A stretch of 64,000 bases of DNA from Typha latifolia (Eukaryota; Streptophyta; Magnoliopsida; Poales; Typhaceae), in contig CM034106.1 of assembly GCA_019914945.1 (NCBI GenBank), positions 4,960,001 through 5,024,000 on the forward strand. Reading direction: 5' to 3'. Numbering within the stretch: the first letter of the stretch is position 1; every line of letters starts with the position of its first letter. The notes below the pieces were generated by a model. That model did not search any database. It saw nothing but the letters and a program-made list of their open reading frames with translations, and was not told the DNA's origin. Of this stretch, positions 10,700 through 20,844 are shown one piece after another. A program made the translations under genes and the position numbers.

Positions 10700-11717
10700 T
10701 GAAAACCCCCTAGACACAAATATGTATCTAAATACTAGGCAATGATATCACTCGTTCGCTTAAGTAAAAGTCCGTAGAAATATTAAGAACGAAAGCAGAA
10801 ATGAACGCCAAGATTTTAACGTGGAAAAACCCAAACGGGAAAAAACCACGTATCCAAACTCGGATCAAAAACCAATCACTAGAATAGTAGCAGTTACAAG
10901 ACTGACTCACAAAACAACCCGTCGATCCAAACGACTTTGTTCCTCTCAGTCTTACTCGCTAGAACCCACGATTCACCGCTTCTCGTGATTGAAGTCCAAT
11001 CTCAGTAACCCTCGAGATTGATCTTTCGTCTAGATAGAAAGATTAAGATTTGTAGATGAGTGGAACCTTGTTAGTTGAAGAACCGATGTAGCCTCAAGAA
11101 GTCTCCTTCAATAATGCTTCTTCAACCACCCTTAAGATAGGGCATCAAAATCCTTATATATGATCTCTAAGATAGAGCCAAATTCAAGTCTTATCTGTAC
11201 TCACGAAAGTCCAATTTTATCAAACTTCGTTGTTGCGTTCGAACGCGGCCCAGGTGCGTTCGAACGGCATGACTTGAACTCAGGTGCGTTCGAACGAGCC
11301 CGAATGTGTTCGAACGCGACAACTTGAATTCTTCAGGTTGGCGTTCGAACGCGTTTGTGAACGCAGCTCTCGGTCTGCGTGAACGTAGTACCCACGTTCG
11401 AACGCGTTTGTGAACGTGGCTCTCTGTCTGTGTGAACGCAGTACCTGCGTTGGAACGCGTTTGTGAACGCGGCTCTCTGCTTGTGTGAACGTAGTACCCG
11501 CGTTCGAACGCGTTTGTGAACGCGGCACTCTGTCTGTGTGAATGCAGTACCCGCGTTCGAATGCGTTTGTGAATGTGGTGTGAACTCGACGGCTTTTCTC
11601 CAATAATCTTGCAATTCTTCAAACCAGAGATATTCTAGACTTGTGTAAAGCTCATATACATAAAAAAATACACTTAGAATATTTTGTACAGAATTGCCAA
11701 CAAATAAAAACCTAACA
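10700..11717 (-). mobile_element. 5' LTR of SIRE-like Copia copy 1
   Basis: About 1018 bp. On the minus strand it starts TGTTAGGTTTTTATTTG at 11717 and ends TTTTCA at 10700. The start matches Copia copy 3 (35856) and copy 2 (43319). It contains the 53-bp minisatellite with TTCGAA palindromes. Outside it lies Gypsy gag, so it marks a true insertion edge. The other end of the element has lost its LTR, so no target duplication can be scored. Confidence 0.9.
11339..11600. repeat. 53-bp minisatellite in the Copia LTR, five units
   Basis: The anchor gcgtttgtga (or a one-base variant) starts at 11351, 11404, 11457, 11510 and 11563, an exact 53-bp period. Each unit contains GCGTTCGAACGC or a variant and a gtctgtgtgaacgcagtac segment. 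Several phases translate into open, repetitive frames, which are artefacts of the repeat. Confidence 0.95.
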
Positions 11718-13139
11718 CTCTCCATCACCAACAACCTCATCGTCCCCTTCGAGACCGTCGATGAGCATCACACTCCTGATCGGTTTGGAACATCGATGAC
11801 CGAGGGTGAAACGTTCATCGCATGAAAAGCAAAGCCCTCTCACTCTTTGCTCCTCCACTTGAGCAGGTGTGAGAGTTCGAACGAGGGGTCTTGTGCCTCC
11901 TCTAACATTGAAAGACGGTCTTAAGGGTGGCCATGCCCTAGTACTAGCAGCCACTGCCTTTGAACCCGGAGAATTTTCAATCGGCGTTCTCAACGCAAAC
12001 CGCCCATCTCGGTTGCCCCAACTTGTCTTCGCTGCCATTATAAGAGCCTTGTACTTTTGTTCCATCCTCATGGCCTTCTCAAAGGCCTCCCAAAGTGCTC
12101 ATCAATGTCCTTGCGCAACCTTGAAATAAAGTGCTCATCAATGTCGATTCGGGACAAAGTGACTCGCACTAGCTAATAACTCTTTCAATTCTTCTTGGTA
12201 CTCCAACATGGTTGTCCTCTGGACCATTTTTCTTAATATGGCAGCAAAATCTTCATACACTGCTATCCCAAATCTAGATGTAATCCTCCTACAAAATTCT
12301 ACCTAACTGGTAAATCCTGCACCTCGAATAGCCGATTGATACCAATGCAACGCCGTTCTTTGGAGGTGAAAGCTTGCTATCATCACTTTTGCATCCTCCA
12401 CTGTCCCTTGACAATCAAAATTCTGCTCGACTTGAAACTCCCAATACATCGGATCCCTGCCTTGGAATTTTGGGAAGTCCAAGAGTGCGGTTCTCCCTCA
12501 GATAGCATTGTCGAGCTCGAGAAAGATCCTTGGTTCAGGTCTGAACCGCTGTGCTTGTTACTCTCCTTCTTTGAATCCTCGAACATGCCTAACACCATCT
12601 CTGAAGGGATCGACATCATCGTCAAAGTGCTAATCTTCTTCACCGATAGAGTGCACTAGTGCCGCACGCCTCTCGAGTTCCACCACTACTGGCGTCGAGT
12701 TGTGTATCAGAGATAGGGGATGTGGTGTAGGAATAGGTAAAAGTGGCTCATTGACATTAACATGTTGTACTTGTATCTATGGGGCGTCGGTTCAGTGTGG
12801 TTCCACCTCTGGTCCTTCTTGTGGCACCGATCTTCGTTGAGGAGATGACGAAGCCGATTGGTTCATGACGTATTCCTTCAAGGCATTAGGATCATTCTTC
12901 ATTGCATCCACCCAATGTAGTAATGTTTGGAACATGCCTCTAAGTTCATCCGTCAAACTCATGTTCACACCCATGAACATCGATTGACTCAGTCTTATCG
13001 TGGTTGCACCAAGAGAATCGGCCTCTCGATTAGGGTTTTCATGGGTCGAGTCTCCCCTTGTCGGTGTGTGCTCCATTGATCTCCTTGATGATGTCATCTT
13101 CCTTGTCTCCACCATTAATAAAGGTTCGAGATTCGCCGA
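11718..13139 (-). pseudogene. Ty3/Gypsy gag (element split by Copia copy 1)
   Basis: On the minus strand: an N-terminal segment near 12792-13080 with TDELRGMFQTLLHWVDAMK and KEYVMNQSASSSP; the retrotransposon gag domain at about 12190-12510 (phrases such as FPKFQGRDPMYW and TALHWYQS in shifted frames); and a zinc finger at 11712-12071 with LCFSCDERFTLGHRCSKP, the CX2C-type finger of plant chromovirus gag. The frame is cut several times. The same gag occurs at 28450-29396 and 53245-54268. Copia copy 1 begins at its 3' edge. Protease, RT and RNase H of this Gypsy element are absent. Confidence 0.85.
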
Positions 13140-13151
13140 GCTCTGATACCA
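13140..13151 (-). other. Primer-binding site of the Gypsy element
   Basis: The minus strand has the core TGGTATCAGAGC directly after the LTR end TATCA, one base apart. This is the initiator tRNA-Met type, shared by the Gypsy copies at 53229 and 54269. Confidence 0.9.
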
Positions 13152-13152
13152 C

Positions 13153-13402
13153 TGATAGGTACGGAATGTCTTCTTCAATATCTAGATCAGTTGTAGAAAA
13201 GCAGTCCGCGCAATCAAGAGAAAATATTCACCAATATTCTCCCATAGACAACAAATTATGAAACTAAGGGTGGTCGTTCCGTAACTTCCTAATCTACATT
13301 TTTAGTATTTACGCTCTTCGCATATTTGAACTGCAACTAGGACGAAAATACGCAAGAGTGGGGATAAAGGTGGTGGTGACGGGTGGAGGTGATGATAAGG
13401 TT
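13153..13402 (-). mobile_element. Truncated Gypsy 5' LTR
   Basis: Only the final ~250 bp of the LTR remains (TGATAGG on the plus strand next to the primer site). It matches the end of the LTR at 54282-55136. The rest is replaced by unrelated AT-rich DNA after a phrase ending gatgataagg near 13402. Confidence 0.8.
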
Positions 13403-13926
13403 ATTTTAATTATCTCATCTTTATCTTTTACCATTGCTGTCATATCATTCTTATTTTTCTAGGAGTATATCATAAAACTCTTCCAAACTTCCAAACTCTA
13501 GCTACCATCTCTCTCCAACAGCTACCCTACTTTACGACCATCCAATACCACTCTTGGCCATCTGCCACACTCCGACAACTGCCGCAATGTCTGATATTTA
13601 TCGATCTATCCTTTTGGACCTATGTTTACTATTTTATTTTTATCTTTTTATCTTGACCTCTTATTTATGTGAAACAAAAACCATTACCTACGTGGATCTT
13701 AGCTAGGTATAGCTAGTGTCATCGCCTTCGCCATGAATGTCTTGAGCACTTCATGGTTACATCGTGTCTCCATTATTAGCTTCGCAATTAGGTTCTCGAG
13801 AGGGTTAGAGGTGGATCCGTGTGGCTAGGGCTAGCCGCAATGGAGTCCATCCATCTGCCTTCTCATATTATGGTTTTCCTAGATGGATTTGCTCCAGTGG
13901 TCATATTGTTTCTATCATGTTCCTCC
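13403..13926. other. No gene; probable decayed retroelement flank
   Basis: Contains no convincing coding frame. The part from about 13720, read together with the sequence after the MITE (14680-14740), resembles the gag-to-primer-site stretch of the minus-strand Gypsy elements (compare 54150-54290), so the MITE probably landed in an old Gypsy remnant. Confidence 0.4.
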
Positions 13927-13934
13927 CCACCATG

Positions 13935-14113
13935 TAGGGCTGTCAAAATAATCGAGCCGGCTCGAGCTCGACTCGAGTTCGGCTTGATAATGCTCGATCA
14001 AGCTCGTCTCAAAAATATGTTGAGCCGAGCTTAATCATTAAAGCTAGGCTTGAAATTAAATTCGAGCCAAGCTTGATCCCAAGCCGGCTCGATCGAGCCG
14101 GCTTGATAAGGCT

Positions 14114-14177
<64 letters not shown>

Positions 14178-14671
14178 GAGTAATATCAAACTAATATGAA
14201 CCATCAGATCAAAACCTTTTACCAATTCAAAATTTCAGCCATTATTTTCTGACACAATTATCTTTATTATTTGTAATTTATATTTTAATTGCTTGTAGTT
14301 TTTTGACACAATTATCTTTGTTACTTATAATTTATATTTTGGTTCCTTGTAGTTTTCTAACCCATTTATCTTTGTTGCTTGTAATTTATATTTTGACAAT
14401 ATTTATATCTTTATAGTTGAATTAGGTTTTATTTCAAGTTTGATTCAAGCCTAAATTAATTCAAGCTTGCTCAGGCTCGAAAATGGTTTGAAATTGCTAA
14501 TTGAGCAACTCGTTTAAGCTCGTTTAAGCTCAAAATTGGCTCGAGTTTGAAATTGGCTCGAATTAAAATTTTTATAATTCAAGCTTGATCACAAAGACAT
14601 GCTCAAAATTAATTTCAATCCAAGCTTGATTAGAGCCAGGCTCGATCAAGATCGACTCATTTACACCCCTA
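13935..14671. mobile_element. hAT-type non-autonomous element (MITE) with 8-bp target duplication
   Basis: 737 bp with imperfect terminal inverted repeats. The left end is TAGGGCTGTCAAAATAATCG; the right end, read on the minus strand, is TAGGGGTGTAAATGAGTCG. Both sides are flanked by the 8-bp duplication CCACCATG (13927-13934 and 14672-14679), the size expected for hAT transposases. Subterminal regions are packed with GCTCGA and AAGCTTGA-like motifs in both orientations, reminiscent of hAT subterminal binding repeats. No transposase frame is present, so it would need one supplied in trans. Confidence 0.92.
14117..14173. repeat. (AT)n microsatellite inside the hAT element
   Basis: An almost pure AT run of about 57 bp divides the GCTCGA-rich left part of the MITE from its AT-rich middle. 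The long Tyr/Ile frame read through it on the minus strand is not a gene. Confidence 0.95.
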
Positions 14672-14679
14672 CCACCATG

Positions 14680-15808
14680 GATCTCATGGTCGCCATTAAT
14701 GGTGGTCTGAGGTTCGCTTGTCTCTAATATCACTAATACGGAATTTGATCTGTCATATCGGAAACAGCTTGATCTAATGTGCAATAGTCTGGCAGACCTT
14801 GTGAGGCCAATTCTTGGAACTTGAATATGATGTTGCTTTAGAAGAGAGTTTCAGTGAATCCAAGATCTCAAGATTTGACGGGTATAATCTTGAGATATCG
14901 ACTAAACAGTGGTAGAAGGTTGAAAAGGATGGACCTACGGGATGTACGTCTTGAGCCGAGTTGTGGGGATTTCATAGGTGGAGATACGCACACCAAGGAG
15001 TCGTATGGTGGTGTAGGGGAAGGCGGAGGTGGCACCGATAGAGTTGGTGATTGATAGTGGAAGTTTGTGGACAGCGATTAGGGCTTAAAGCGTTGGTAGA
15101 TAGGTTAGAGAGAGGAGGGACAAGGTGCGCAGTGGTAGTCGGCATGGATGGCTGGCCAAGCTTGGTCAATGGTGAACAAGAAACATGAAGGGGACAAGGG
15201 AGAAAATCAAATTTAATAATTCTAAGATAATTGACTCGGGTGCGCACCACATATTTTATAGCTGGCTACCCATAGCTTAAGTCAATCTAGCCTGACTGAC
15301 TCGGGTTTGACTGACTTGATGAGCAAATATGACTAAATCGTAATTGATTAGACTCTTGAGTCTAATCTGAATTACAAACTAAATAACAAAAGCAAAGTCG
15401 AAAATAATTAATTGAAAAGCTAAGGTCTTATTTGAATTTGTTTTTCTTGCATTGGTCATCAAGCCGCATTTCCTCACGCCTTCAATTGGGCTCGATCTTG
15501 GCTGTGAATGGTTTGGAATACTTCAATATTAATAGTCGTCATTTTTCCAATAACAAGTTTTTGGAACTTTGTTTAGTGGCAAATAAATAAAGCGCAATAA
15601 TTTGTTTTGGAAACCAGTACGTACTTTTCTAATCAAAAGTTTGACTTCACATAGTTTCCATATCCATTAACCAACTTTACTCCCAATATTAGACCCAATC
15701 AATTAGAATCAACGACAAAGCGAATATTTCTCAGTGAATCGTCATCCACTTAGTATACCATAAAAAAAACATTCCAAAATAAAAAGACGTTACAAATATA
15801 TATACATA
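14680..15808. other. No gene; possible degenerate primer site and LTR remnant
   Basis: At about 14729 the sequence ctctaatatcactaatacgg looks like a mutated ctctgataccaatgataagg, the primer-site/LTR junction of the Gypsy family. The following 500 bp has the G-rich, gatgg-rich character of those LTRs but cannot be aligned with confidence by eye. 15450-15808 is plain AT-rich DNA. Confidence 0.35.
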
Positions 15809-15859
15809 ATGTACTCATTACCATGGCTCTATTCTGCATCTCTTTCTTTAACGTCCAAA

Positions 15860-16150
15860 ATGTCTCAAGGTGATATTAAACGTGGTCTCAAATCTTCTAC
15901 ATGGACATGGCCTGAGAACAAGCTCTTTGAGACTGCCTTGGTGATGTTCCCGGAGGAAATGCCGGACCGGTGGGTCGCCATCGCTTCGTATCTTCCTGGG
16001 AAAAGGAGTGCACAGGAGGTGTTTGATCACTAGCAGGCATTGGTTAGTGATATTTCATTGATAGATTCAGGTAGCATTGAGCTACCTGAGTACAAGGACA
16101 GTGCCGATGTGAAAGACAGACACGACCAATGTGCGGCGGCGTTGTCGTAG
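15860..16150 (+). pseudogene. Single-MYB (SANT) RADIALIS/DIVARICATA-like gene interrupted by one stop
   Basis: From the Met at 15860 the frame runs 57 codons and contains a SANT/MYB repeat with its three-helix landmarks (WTWPENKLFETALVMFPEE, PDRWVAIA, PGKRSAQEVFDH). TAG follows at 16031-16033, where relatives have a Tyr codon (the HYE motif). The same frame then continues 38 more codons with typical sequence (QALVSDISLIDSGSIELPEY) to a TAG at 16148. Without the first stop it would be about 96 residues, the usual size of RADIALIS-like proteins, which are nuclear and compete with larger MYB partners. A single base change (TAC or TAT to TAG) explains the break. An upstream in-frame ATG at 15809 adds 17 residues. 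It could also be a sequencing error or a young null allele. Confidence 0.75.
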
Positions 16151-16289
16151 AAAATCATTGGAATCCAAGAGAGATGAGAGAATGCTTGATTATATGTTTT
16201 TCCTATAGACTAATGTATATTTAGGCGAATTATTTTCATATACACATACTATCTTGTTAGAAACGAAGATGTGAATCTATTATTAGGGA

Positions 16290-16788
16290 GATTAGAAGTT
16301 AGGAGAAACCTTGCCATTGGTAAAGGTAGAAGGATGGTGAAGAGGGAGGAGGGAGGTTAGCGTAGATAGATGACAGAGAGGCAATAAATCAATATTCCAA
16401 TAGCATAATAAATTTGGCTGCCATTCATATATATATATATAGAGGCTCACCAACAAGTCCTAAAACAATAAGTAACTATAATTCTAGAGGATTCCCGCCG
16501 ATCGCATTTGAACGCACCTGACCGCATTCGAATGCACAAAAGGCATTCTCTGTATATGCAAACGCGATGCATGCGTTCGAACGCAGGCATTCGAACGCGC
16601 CCGACTGCGTTCGAACGCACATTACTTGTTATCTGTATTTGCGAACCTAATGCAAGCGTTCGCAAAGGCGTTCGAACGCGGCCTTTCCTGCGTTCGAACG
16701 TTCGCGTTCAAACGCGACCTACAAAAATTTTATTTTTAATAAAAATAAATAACTAATTTAGTAAGAAAAGATTCTAACTAAATGTATC
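16290..16788 (-). mobile_element. Partial Gypsy LTR
   Basis: The minus strand begins TGATACATTTAGTTAG at 16788, like the other Gypsy LTRs, and includes at least four GTTCGAAC palindromes (16576-16705) and the phrase tggctgccattcat. The inner end stops near 16290 and no primer site or gag follows, so it is a truncated solo fragment, 140 bp from the MYB pseudogene. Confidence 0.8.
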
Positions 16789-18012
16789 AGACCAACTAAG
16801 AGAGAGTTTTTGACGAAAATATTGCTATAATAAATTTTATTTTTCAAACTAAAATATTGTTCAAAGAATAGAGAAATCACTTTCTCAAACAGCGACTATC
16901 ATTCGTGTAATCAACTAAATGCTATATCTAAGTAATTGGTGAAAGCAATTAATGAATCTATGTATGGGAAAGCGCTTCATGAATCACTTTACCCAAAAGT
17001 GATTCATGATAGCAAGGTAGCCTTATTTTGTAGCCAAATCACATATATTTAACAATCGCTCTCCTTGAGAGCAATTTCACTTATAAACCCTCAGCCAAGA
17101 TAAACCCACACTTAGTCATTTTCCCAACCCTTTCTTTCTCTCACTCGAACTAAAGAGTGACGGACTCTTTTCCTCACAATCCCCATGGGTTGCCAATAAG
17201 CAGTGCGACATTTCCTTCCCTATCTCCCTCACGGCATTTCCTTCCCTCTCTCTCTCTCTCTCTCATCGCCATCTCCTTCTCTCTCGTAGTTGATTTCTCT
17301 CAAGGTTGGCATGAGATTGTAATATGATTAAATGTTAACCTAAGAAAGGGATTCTTCAATTGCTAAAACTAAAAAAAAGAATCTATTTATGATTAAATGT
17401 TAACCTAAGAATAGGATTCTTCAATTGCTGAAATCTATGCTGTTTTTCAATTGCTAAAACTTAAAAACAAAAGAATCTATTGTTGTTTTTCAATTGCTAA
17501 AACTTTTTAAAAAATATTATTTTTTTTTTCAATTTTATACCATATGTTCTTCAAATTTGGGCATTGTGTGTGAATGCATAATTCACACTAGTTTACTTTT
17601 AAACATTTAGAAGACTTTTAGGAAAGTCCATAAACACCATAGTAATATTTTATTGCTCAGTCTACTACTTCTATGAGAGGCACAAGTAAGGAGAAGATTA
17701 TTTAAGAACCAACTAATAATTCACTCCTAACATCACTGCTACTATGAGTGTGGATCTTGAGATAGCAAACTTACACACTGTGCATGGGTTTCATCATTGT
17801 TGAGGCATTTTTGGTGTTATTATTGCATGTTTTTTATGAAGTGTAGAAAGATGCGAACACGATCAAACATTTAATTTGAGCAACAACACTTGCACCTGTG
17901 GAAAATGACAACAATATATCCTTGCACACATGTACTTGCCGCTTGTAAGTCTATTCAGTTTGACTAGATGTAATATAAAATATACATAATTAAAATATAT
18001 ATGAACATATAG
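16789..18012. other. No gene recognised; short tandem repeat at 17326-17455
   Basis: AT-rich DNA. A 65-bp direct repeat begins at 17326 and 17391 (gattaaatgttaacctaag...cttcaattgctaaaac), and partial copies of its attgctaaaac end recur to about 17505. A CT run lies at 17248-17265. The stretch may be the 5' part of the Mutator-like remnant that follows. Confidence 0.5.
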
Positions 18013-18220
18013 GGACCTGAGCTTACACTACTTAGAGATCAAGATTATTGGCCCGAGTATGATGGTCCAACCTTATTACCTGATCCATTAATGAAACGGA
18101 TTAGTAAAGGGCAGCCAAAATCGATAAAGATTCATAATGAGATGGACAAAAGGGGAGGGCGTCAAATAATCATGTGTGGGCGTTGCAAATTAAAAGGCCA
18201 TAATTAATAAATTTGTCATG
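18013..18220 (+). pseudogene. Mutator-like transposase C-terminal zinc-knuckle relic
   Basis: After an AG that could be a splice acceptor, the frame reads through PDPLMKRISKGQPKSIKIHN and CGRCKLKGHN, then two TAA codons and ICHV. The spacing Pro/Lys-rich stretch, then C-x2-C-x4-H-x4-C is the CCHC knuckle at the end of plant MULE/FAR1-type transposases (CGxCxxxGHNxxxC). The two stops fall just before the last Cys. No DDE catalytic core was recognised upstream. Confidence 0.6.
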
Positions 18221-18799
18221 TTACAAATGAAAAGTTAAATACAAACACTACTTTAAATATAACTTGCACTTTTGTAAATATTTAGTATGTTTACTATCTT
18301 ATGTGTCATGTTACTTTTTTTATGTCATGATCTTTAGCATACTTATGAATGTAATTTCATACAATTTTGAGCATATGGCTATACGTGAGGAACCAGGCCC
18401 TATAGATGGATCTAACTTGAGGTTGCAAAAACAATATGAATCTAAGGCTATTTGGAGAGGCGAGATAAGAGTTATCTTTAATCTCTCTCTCATATTTACC
18501 TAATAAATTTAAAAAAATTATTGTATATTATGACTACCATCATCATCCAAAAGGTGCTCATTCTTTTCAAACTTTTTATTAGATGATTCATATGACATGC
18601 TTAAAGTGGTTCATATGACTTACTTATTTTTATTTTTGCAAATTGCAAGATCTGAGTAGCCTTAGTTGCCACATCATTTTACATAGACTTTGAGATAGTG
18701 GGTGCCACATTCACAACTTCTTTGTATTTTTGTCCAGAGCGGATTCTACTTTGCCTGCAAAGTAGCAGAGATTAAGAGATTATTGTTGATTGGGCATTG

Positions 18800-19123
18800 A
18801 TTACAACTGTAGTTGAGTGTTGGAAGTGAGAGACACATACATTTTATCTCATAGTTGGGGAGGCCACTGTGACTTCATAGGATGTGGCGATACTTATGGG
18901 TTTGCATGTCTATGATCTAGTTGTCACTAGTAGCATAGATTACAAATGGTCGGAGTTATGTCTAACGATTTTAGGAGTTACGCTATCTTAGACTATTATG
19001 TGAAGTTTATCAACCCGGATACAGTGGTTGCATGACACAATTTTGACACTACTCGTAGATGCTAATGATCAAACTATACAGAGATATGCTCGGGTCTACA
19101 TTTTATCACTTTTATGTGGTTAG
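18800..19123 (+). pseudogene. Plant mobile domain (PMD) relic
   Basis: One reading frame, interrupted by five internal stops, carries landmarks of the plant mobile domain: ETHTFYLIVGEATVT, then DVAILMGLHVYDLVVTS, and further on IQWLHDTILTLL and QTIQRYARVYILSLLCG. These match the PMD pattern (ERW.PETHTFHLP.GE.T.TL.DV..LLGL..DG, then QRYARAYIL.LLGG). PMDs are found in MAIN/MAIL1-type plant proteins and as cargo of Mutator-like and Gypsy elements. The Mutator knuckle 580 bp upstream on the same strand suggests a MULE carrying a PMD. Confidence 0.72.
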
Positions 19124-19129
19124 GAGCTA

Positions 19130-20016
19130 TGGTCTGGTTGATTCATTGACCTTTGCTACGGGGTGACCTTTGCTACGGGGCACTGCCCCACGAAAGTTCT
19201 ATCTAATAATCCAAGTATAATTATGTTTATTTGTTATATTTGTATAAGATAGTTTATATCGGTACAAGCTATTATAATTTTTTAATATAAACTAATATAA
19301 TATATAATAATTACACTTAATGTAATATAAAATTGAAATGATAGTTTGACAAATAATTAAAATATTATTTATAATATTTGGATGAGGAGAGAAAAGAGAA
19401 GAGAAAGATGAAAGAGAGAAACTTTTATTGAAATAATAGTTAATTGAAATAATGTATTTCAAAAGTAATATAGTAATTAATAAATATAAAATATATTGGA
19501 CCGAAAATGAGAGGAGAGGAAAAAAAATGTATTTGTAAACTAATATTGAAATAAGTAGTTATTTACTTACTATAGTAGTATAAGAAGGATATTACTCTAA
19601 AATAAGTTTTTTTCTAAGTGAACTAGGCTCCTGTTCAGCTTTTTTAAGTCAATGATGTCTAAATCGGGATGAACTACTCACTCCGTTCAGTCTTCCTCCA
19701 TAATATATCAACAATATATATAGTTCGGAGATAAATAAATGCACATATTGCCGAATATTTGTTGTCCTATATGCATAGCGTAGGTAATGACTAATAACTA
19801 ATAATAAATCAACTTGAAATGAACAAGCATAATAATTAAGAGTTACGGCATGCATCCGTTGTTTTCTTTGTGAATAAAGCTAAAACTGTAAACCAAAATA
19901 AAGTCAACATTTCTAGTACAGAGTATAATGTCAAACAGAGTTCTGGTTTGTTTATATGTCTGTTTAGATAACCAAAGATAACTGTAAGATAAACTGATGA
20001 CTTCTACTTTGAGTTG
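19130..20016. other. No gene; AT-rich DNA
   Basis: Holds a 20-bp tandem phrase (gacctttgctacgggg twice near 19149-19184) and then AT-rich sequence with no coding frame of interest. It would contain any 3' untranslated region of the minus-strand ORF that ends at 20017. Confidence 0.5.
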
Positions 20017-20769
20017 TCACATAAACTGAGAATGCTTGTCTTGGTTGGTTTGCTTTAGCCTGGTAGTGTTGGAGTAGTTCACGTTGCCTAAAGATAAACC
20101 CTTTGGTTTCAAACACAACTGTTTCGCCTCCCTTGCTTGTGGTTGACATGGTATTAGATCGTAGATGGACCTCTTATGGGACTGTTTCCAATTTGAGAAC
20201 TGCCCTTCTTTCTGAGTGATTGAGGTAATACAAGTGCATCTCGGTTCAGTTGCTGTTGCTGTAACATTTCCTGCACCACTTACTTGTAAATTGAACCTTG
20301 TGACTTGGCTTGAACTTGGTGAACTTGCGATCTTCTTGCTTTTATCCAAGAATTCTGGCGTACCAATCGAAGAGAACAGATTGAGCAAGTAATCAGTCTC
20401 GAGCGCACATTCAGGGCCTTGGATGACACCGGAATCTAGCATTTCATCCATGCCATAGTACGAATATCCCATGCCACTAAAATTTGTGGAGACCTTCCCA
20501 TTGTCACTGAAACTAGGAAGTTGAGAATTCTTTTGAATTTCAATATTAGAGAGAGGTGAAAGCGGAGGTCTTATTGCACTGCAGCCAGCTGAATCTTTGC
20601 CAAACTTTGGATAGTTTAACCAAGTATATAATGGATATGATAATCTTGCATTGCCACTGTTATTGTAGAAACTCCAGTTTATGGGCTTTGAGTGGTTATT
20701 CTTCCATTCTGCCATCTGTGGAATATCATCCTGTTTAAGTTGCATCCAACTCTGTCTATATCTTGGCAT
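20017..20769 (-). CDS. Unidentified protein of about 250 residues, possibly a last exon
   Basis: The family is not recognised. From the Met at 20769 (MPRYRQSWMQLKQDDIPQMA) the frame stays open for 250 codons. Composition is balanced and rich in Ser, Asn, Tyr and Trp, with no repeats or membrane segments, unlike the low-complexity shadows elsewhere. The frame extends upstream without a Met to a stop at 20842-20844, and possible splice acceptors (ttgCAG at 20813-20815, ttttCAG at 20779-20781) lie in between, so it may be the 3' exon of a longer minus-strand gene. An acidic-hydrophobic patch (ETDYLLNLFSSIG) about two thirds of the way along could be an interaction motif. No transposon protein resemblance was seen. 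Confidence 0.5.
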   Translation of the reverse strand: MPRYRQSWMQLKQDDIPQMAEWKNNHSKPINWSFYNNSGNARLSYPLYTWLNYPKFGKDSAGCSAIRPPLSPLSNIEIQKNSQLPSFSDNGKVSTNFSGMGYSYYGMDEMLDSGVIQGPECALETDYLLNLFSSIGTPEFLDKSKKIASSPSSSQVTRFNLQVSGAGNVTATATEPRCTCITSITQKEGQFSNWKQSHKRSIYDLIPCQPQAREAKQLCLKPKGLSLGNVNYSNTTRLKQTNQDKHSQFM

Positions 20770-20844
20770 ATTTCTGTTCTGAAAAGTATAAAAATGCGGT
20801 GATCTAAATGTCTGCAAGATGTGTTTGTTGTAGCAATAATGTCA

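Larger units (their letters stand above)
3956..11717 (-). mobile_element. SIRE-like Copia retrotransposon, copy 1 (5' LTR, gag-pol, 3' module; 3' LTR missing)
   Basis: On the minus strand the order is 5' LTR (10700-11717), initiator-Met-type primer site (10686-10697), gag, protease, integrase, reverse transcriptase, RNase H (down to 5940), then about 1.9 kb of extra 3' sequence. The gag zinc knuckle CFECSGFGHIVQECP and the Copia order (integrase before RT) point to the SIRE/Maximus lineage, whose members carry a long region with an extra ORF after pol. The element interrupts a Gypsy gag at 11718. Its 3' end is lost at about 3955, where it abuts Gypsy integrase. Many stops and one RT deletion make it non-autonomous. 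Confidence 0.85.

Noticed and set aside
11339..11600. CRISPR-like regular array
   Set aside because: Whole units repeat with no unique spacers, the DNA is plant nuclear, and the array lies in an LTR; it is a minisatellite.
11191..11740. Frames with recurring FTNAFER and VHKRVRT phrases
   Set aside because: The 53-bp period gives open frames in several phases. Similar frames at 35970-36355 and 42907-43186 follow the repeat, not a protein.
14031..14225. Tyr/Ile repeat frame
   Set aside because: Translation of the (AT)n microsatellite inside the MITE.
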